18,084 bases of DNA from CAWINH01 sp963837425 (GTDB lineage Bacteria > Chloroflexota > Limnocylindria > QHBO01): assembly GCA_963837425.1 (NCBI GenBank), contig CAWINH010000007.1:1-18084 (forward strand), written 5' to 3'. Under the pieces are notes generated by a model. That model searched no databases and was not told the DNA's origin. It saw nothing but the letters and a program-made list of their open reading frames with translations. Shown in pieces: positions 15,637 through 18,084 of the stretch. Each line of letters begins with the position of its first letter. Position 1 is the first letter of the stretch. The translations under genes were made by a program, and so were the position numbers.

Positions 15637-16770
15637 CTACGGGACGCTGGGCGCCTCGAGCGCGGGGTCGGTGCACTGGTCGGTGCCCAGCGCCAGGCGA
15701 GCGTTGAAGGTGCGGCCGCCGACGGGCACGTTGCTCGGGGCGCCGGAGAGATACCGCTCGACCGCAGCGGCCAGCGCGGCGGCGGCAACCGGCACGTACG
15801 AGGGGGCCGAATACACGTCAGCGGCCTCCGCGGGATTGAGGATCCAGCCCATCTCGATGAGCGCGGTGGTCGTGCGGGGGTTCCTGATCATCCCGTACGT
15901 CTCCTGCCCATCGGTCTGCAGCACCCGAAGCACGCCGGCGTCCGGGCTGCGGTACCAGGTCAGGTCGTAGGACGAAGCGAGCGCGGCGGTCACGGCGGCG
16001 TACAGGAGCCCGCCAAGCCGCTGCGAGGCCGCCGACGCCTGGACGAAGACCTCGGTTCCCGGCTCGCTCGATGTCGGCGGGCGTGACGGCGCCGAGTTGT
16101 GGTGGATCGACACCATCAGCCGTGCCCCGAGCGCGTCCGCGAGCTCGGCACGCACCGGCAGGATCGTTCCGTAATCGGAGGTTCGGGTCAGGACCACGGT
16201 GATGCCGTGCGCTCGTAGATCGGCGGCAGTTGCGCTGGCGACCGCCATGTTCAGGTCGCGCTCGATGATGCCGTTCTCCACGGCCCCGGTGTCGATTGCC
16301 CCGCCATGCCCCGGATCGATGACCACGGTGGCGCCGTAGATCGGCACTCCGCCGCCGATCGTCGCGATCCGTCCACAGGGCGTCGTCACCGTGAACCTGC
16401 CGTCCGCCGTGCGGCCCAGGACGGTGACCGGGACGCCGGTCGGGGTCACCAGGCCGTGCGGGTCCGAAGGCGTCGCCGAGGGGACCGCGGTGGACGGCGC
16501 GCTCGAGATTGGCTGCGCGGTCGGACTGGCCGACACGCTCGGCGCGCCGGTCGGTATCGGGGAGCTCGCCCAAGGGAGCTCCCCGGGCAGGAGGAGCGCG
16601 GCGAGCACCGCACCGCCGCCGATGGCAGCGATGGCCGCCACCCACCTGGCCCTACGGGGTCGCAACCGAAGCCGCCACGTGCGGGACGAGAACCGCGACG
16701 ATCGCCGGGCCGAGCGGGAGGGTGGACCCCGCGACGAGGCCCTTGAGGAGTGTCGACATCGGGGGCGCAT
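15637..16770 (-). CDS. N-acetylmuramoyl-L-alanine amidase (Amidase_3), membrane-anchored
   Basis: Cleaves the bond between MurNAc and L-Ala in peptidoglycan outside the cytoplasm. With ATG 16770 it has 377 residues: an Arg/Ser-rich N-terminus (1-43), a signal anchor (44-62), a Ser/Thr/Pro linker (68-105), a small beta segment (106-145), and the zinc amidase domain (about 147-345). Zinc and catalytic residues are His155 (VVIDPGHGG), Glu170 (IIERDLN), His223 (SIHHNS) and Glu306 (ALIEMGWI). GTEVFVQ and VLRVL are also typical. The start is uncertain. Residues 1-35 have shadow-like composition, and another frame there looks more coding (16652-16759). TTG 16665 (342 residues) would keep the positive residues before the anchor. 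Confidence 0.9.
   Translation of the reverse strand: MRPRCRHSSRASSRGPPSRSARRSSRFSSRTWRLRLRPRRARWVAAIAAIGGGAVLAALLLPGELPWASSPIPTGAPSVSASPTAQPISSAPSTAVPSATPSDPHGLVTPTGVPVTVLGRTADGRFTVTTPCGRIATIGGGVPIYGATVVIDPGHGGAIDTGAVENGIIERDLNMAVASATAADLRAHGITVVLTRTSDYGTILPVRAELADALGARLMVSIHHNSAPSRPPTSSEPGTEVFVQASAASQRLGGLLYAAVTAALASSYDLTWYRSPDAGVLRVLQTDGQETYGMIRNPRTTTALIEMGWILNPAEAADVYSAPSYVPVAAAALAAAVERYLSGAPSNVPVGGRTFNARLALGTDQCTDPALEAPSVP
16652..16759 (-). CDS. Possible 35-residue hydrophobic small protein upstream of the amidase
   Basis: This frame starts with ATG (16759-16757), reads MSTLLKGLVAGSTLPLGPAI and continues as a hydrophobic segment, ending ASVATP before TAG. By my count 31 of 35 sense codons end in G or C, against 31 of 41 in the overlapping amidase frame. 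This suggests that this frame, not the amidase N-terminus, is the coding one. One membrane span is likely. Its stop overlaps a possible TTG start of the amidase (16665), allowing coupling. No family recognised, and no clear SD is seen. Confidence 0.35.
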   Translation of the reverse strand: MSTLLKGLVAGSTLPLGPAIVAVLVPHVAASVATP

Positions 16771-16791
16771 TGTCGCATTCGCGCGGGGCCG

Positions 16792-16808
16792 TTCGAGTCC
16801 CGCTCGAA
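16792..16808. promoter_or_regulatory. Inverted repeat upstream of the amidase
   Basis: TTCGAG-tcccg-CTCGAA is a perfect 6-bp inverted repeat with a 5-base spacer, 22 bp upstream of the amidase ATG. It could be an operator or a small hairpin. It resembles the end of a tRNA T-arm only superficially. Confidence 0.3.
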
Positions 16809-16918
16809 GGTTCAGGTTTCTTAAGCGGTAGGGGTCTTTGGGATTCACGCAGGGGCCGTAGATTTCATCCTGCGAGTTGGAGATCCAGATGGGTTTCTAC
16901 CTCCACCCTCCCTCCTTC

Positions 16919-16952
16919 GAGCGCCGGTGTCATTGGGCGGGCACCGGCGCTC
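16919..16952. other. 11-bp perfect hairpin between amidase and hydrolase
   Basis: GAGCGCCGGTG (16919-16929) and CACCGGCGCTC (16942-16952) form an 11-bp stem with a 12-base loop. The following GTGTTGTCT is only weakly T-rich on the plus strand, and the minus side has purines. Either it ends an unseen transcript from the left, or it is an operator for the hydrolase promoter just downstream. The rest of 16809-16918 holds no gene I can recognise. Confidence 0.5.
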
Positions 16953-16965
16953 GTGTTGTCTGGGC

Positions 16966-16971
16966 TACCAT
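16966..16971 (+). promoter_or_regulatory. -10 element of the hydrolase gene
   Basis: TACCAT ends nine bases before ATG 16981, giving a leader of about three bases. There is no Shine-Dalgarno, consistent with near-leaderless initiation. Confidence 0.35.
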
Positions 16972-16980
16972 GCATCCCCG

Positions 16981-17625
16981 ATGGAGATCACCTGGTACGG
17001 ACGCGCCTGCTTTCGACTGAAGGGCCGCGAGGCGACGGTCATCACCGACCCATGCCCGCCGTCGACTGGATTCGTGGCGGGCAAGCACGATGTCGACCTG
17101 CTGACGATCTCCCACGACCACGCGGACCACGCCTACACCCGCTCGATCACCGCGGGCCTCACCCTGCGCCGACCCGGTGAGTACGAGTATCACGGCGTGC
17201 TGGCCACCGCCCTCCGGACGTTCCACGACGGGCAGGGGGGCGCGGAGCGAGGGACGAACATCGTCTTCGTGGTCGAGATCGACGGCGTGCACGTCGGCCA
17301 TCTCGGCGACCTCGGCCACCTGCTGAGCGAGGAGCAGCTCACCGAGCTGGGACCGATCGACGTCCTGCTGGTTCCGGCCGGTGGCCAATTCACGATCTCA
17401 CCCGCGGAGGCCGCGGAGGTGGTCGCCCAGGTCAGCCCCAAGATCGTCATCCCCATGCACTACGCCACCGATGGCGGGTCCGCGGACCTGCTCGGACCGG
17501 AGCGTTTCATCCAGGAGATGGCGAGCGGTGAGCCGGTCCGTCAGCCGAAGGCGGTCGTCCATCCCAGCACCCTCCCCGACGAAACGCAGCTCGTGATGCT
17601 CGAGGCTCGCGGCCGCACCGGCTGA
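16981..17625 (+). CDS. Metallo-beta-lactamase-fold hydrolase (UlaG/UPF0173-like)
   Basis: A 214-residue cytoplasmic MBL-fold protein. The metal-binding HDHADH is at 45-50. Other family segments are ITWYGRACFRLKG at the start, TDP at 22-24, the TFHDGQGG region near 80, GHLGDLGH near 108-115 with a metal-bridging Asp, DVLLVPAGG near 127-135, and IPMHYATDG near 157-165 with the last histidine. This pattern fits the small UlaG-like/UPF0173 hydrolases rather than beta-lactamases or RNase Z. Substrate unknown. I chose ATG 16981 because the family starts at this point (MEITWYG); the frame is open to 16927, through the hairpin. It stands alone, divergent from the amidase. Confidence 0.9.
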   Translation: MEITWYGRACFRLKGREATVITDPCPPSTGFVAGKHDVDLLTISHDHADHAYTRSITAGLTLRRPGEYEYHGVLATALRTFHDGQGGAERGTNIVFVVEIDGVHVGHLGDLGHLLSEEQLTELGPIDVLLVPAGGQFTISPAEAAEVVAQVSPKIVIPMHYATDGGSADLLGPERFIQEMASGEPVRQPKAVVHPSTLPDETQLVMLEARGRTG

Positions 17626-17628
17626 GTC

Positions 17629-17820
17629 CCAGGACCCTGGTGACCGACGTCAACGCATCGGTACGGGACAACGACACCAGACCGCACACGACTGCCGCCC
17701 TGGGCGGTTTGGTGAGGTACCAAAGTCATCGACCGGATGAGACACTCGCCTTCCTGTCGTCGACAGGGTCCGGGTGGGGCGACCTCGCAGGTCCAGCGGT
17801 CAATGATCCAGCCCCCCTGG
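17629..17820 (+). ncRNA. Hairpin-dense non-coding stretch, candidate structured RNA
   Basis: Between the hydrolase and the minus-strand Asn-Gly protein there is no convincing ORF, but a run of short perfect hairpins: CCAG/CTGG (17629-17640), CCGCCC/GGGCGG (17695-17707), TTTGGT/ACCAAA (17708-17724), CCTGTC/GACAGG (17753-17767), GACCT/AGGTC (17781-17793) and CCAG/CTGG (17808-17820). The strong hairpin at 17825-17854 follows. They may be one folded RNA or a 3' UTR of the hydrolase. No known RNA family recognised, and no clear promoter seen. Confidence 0.3.
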
Positions 17821-17824
17821 CAGG

Positions 17825-17854
17825 GACGGGGTAGGGGTTCGCCTCTACCCCGTC
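17825..17854. terminator. Intrinsic-terminator-like hairpin
   Basis: GACGGGGTAG (17825-17834) and CTACCCCGTC (17845-17854) form a perfect 10-bp stem with a 10-base loop, followed by TTCT on the plus strand. It lies between convergent genes (24 bp past the stop of the minus-strand gene), so it could end transcripts from either side, most plausibly the plus strand. Confidence 0.65.
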
Positions 17855-17877
17855 TTCTGATCTCGGGCGATGACGCG

Positions 17878-18084
17878 TCAGGGTTTGGCCGGCGTCCCGT
17901 GGGATGGATGGGTCGTCGGCGCATGGTTCGCCGACTGACCGCCGGCGTTCCCGGGGTGGTCGACAGCATCCGTGGCAGCGGGCACCGGTGACCCGGCAGC
18001 GGGAGTCCCGTTGCCATTCCCGTTGCCATTCCCATTGCCGCTTTCGTTGCCGTTCCCGTTGCCCTTGCCGTTGCCGTTCCCGTT
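17878..18084 (-). CDS. C-terminal part of a protein with Asn-Gly dipeptide repeats
   Basis: A minus-strand frame enters from the right edge and stops with TGA at 17880-17878, giving 68 residues with no start inside the window. The first 26 residues alternate Asn and Gly almost without exception (with KG and ES interruptions). The last 42 are rich in Pro, Ala, Thr, Gly and His (TPAAGSPVPAATDAVDHPG and onward, ending GTPAKP). Such low-complexity tails are typical of secreted or surface proteins, often after a globular domain that here lies outside the window. Coding is supported by the strict two-residue period and by a terminator-like hairpin 24 bp past the stop. Function unknown. Confidence 0.6.
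   Translation of the reverse strand, partial: NGNGNGKGNGNGNESGNGNGNGNGNGTPAAGSPVPAATDAVDHPGNAGGQSANHAPTTHPSHGTPAKP
18009..18084. repeat. GTTGCC/GTTCCC hexamer repeat tract
   Basis: Degenerate 6-bp units (GTTGCC, GTTCCC, ATTGCC, ATTCCC) run to the right edge, including a 12-bp unit CCCGTTGCCATT repeated exactly twice from 18008. On the minus strand they encode the Asn-Gly repeats. The tract probably continues beyond the window and may vary in length between strains. Confidence 0.8.

Noticed and set aside
16785..16808. Possible tRNA T-arm (GTTCGAGTCC) upstream of the amidase
   Set aside because: The flanking bases do not form a five-pair T-stem, and no anticodon or acceptor stem can be built around it.
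17541..18035. Minus-strand open frame of 164 codons across the hydrolase end and right intergenic region
   Set aside because: It is antisense to the hydrolase and overlaps the Asn-Gly frame, which has much clearer repeat-coded structure; no motif seen.
18008..18084. CRISPR-like or satellite repeat at the right edge
   Set aside because: The 6/12-bp period without spacers, and the clean Asn-Gly translation, show a coding microsatellite-type tract.

Overview
The window is very GC-rich (roughly 70% by eye), densely coded, and uses many GTG starts. Several genes have a TAnnnT hexamer exactly six bases before the start codon, which suggests leaderless mRNAs. Together with the gene content (split histidine-degradation genes, ECF sigma factors paired with membrane-anchored propeller proteins, an FMN-dependent hydroxy-acid oxidase), this suggests a free-living high-GC heterotroph of the Chloroflexota or Actinomycetota type. 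I lean to Chloroflexota, but no rRNA is present to confirm it. There is no phage, IS element, CRISPR array or tRNA.

Layout, left to right: the C-terminal end of a + strand CDS (3-101). A minus-strand pair, PAP2 phosphatase and DedA membrane protein (1620 down to 106), plausibly for lipid-carrier recycling. Divergent from it, hutH (apparently with an ACG start) coupled to a GNAT-like gene (1687-3950). A 316-bp intergenic region with phased repeats. Then two paralogous modules, each an ECF sigma factor overlapping a single-pass membrane protein with an extracytoplasmic BNR/propeller-like region (4267-6062 and 6807-8983). Both have the same promoter-like signature, and a minus-strand vapBC toxin-antitoxin pair lies between them. 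hutU follows (9008-10687) with two compensating single-base frameshifts. Then a minus-strand FMN-dependent alpha-hydroxy-acid oxidase; a + strand operon of tandem-SIS protein, ftcD and argS (11886-15633); a minus-strand N-acetylmuramoyl-L-alanine amidase; a + strand metallo-beta-lactamase-fold hydrolase; a hairpin-dense non-coding stretch (17626-17877); and the C-terminus of a minus-strand protein with Asn-Gly dipeptide repeats running off the right edge.

How the genes connect: hutH, hutU and ftcD cover three of the four usual steps from histidine to glutamate and formimino-THF. They sit in three separate transcription units, and no imidazolonepropionase (hutI) is visible. The paired sigma/propeller modules look like a duplicated signalling system in which an external ligand or surface state is sensed by a propeller and passed to an ECF sigma factor through a short cytoplasmic tail with no zinc-binding anti-sigma motif. 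That module pair is the most interesting system here. The three frameshifts between about 8835 and 10010 lie close together and may be sequence errors.
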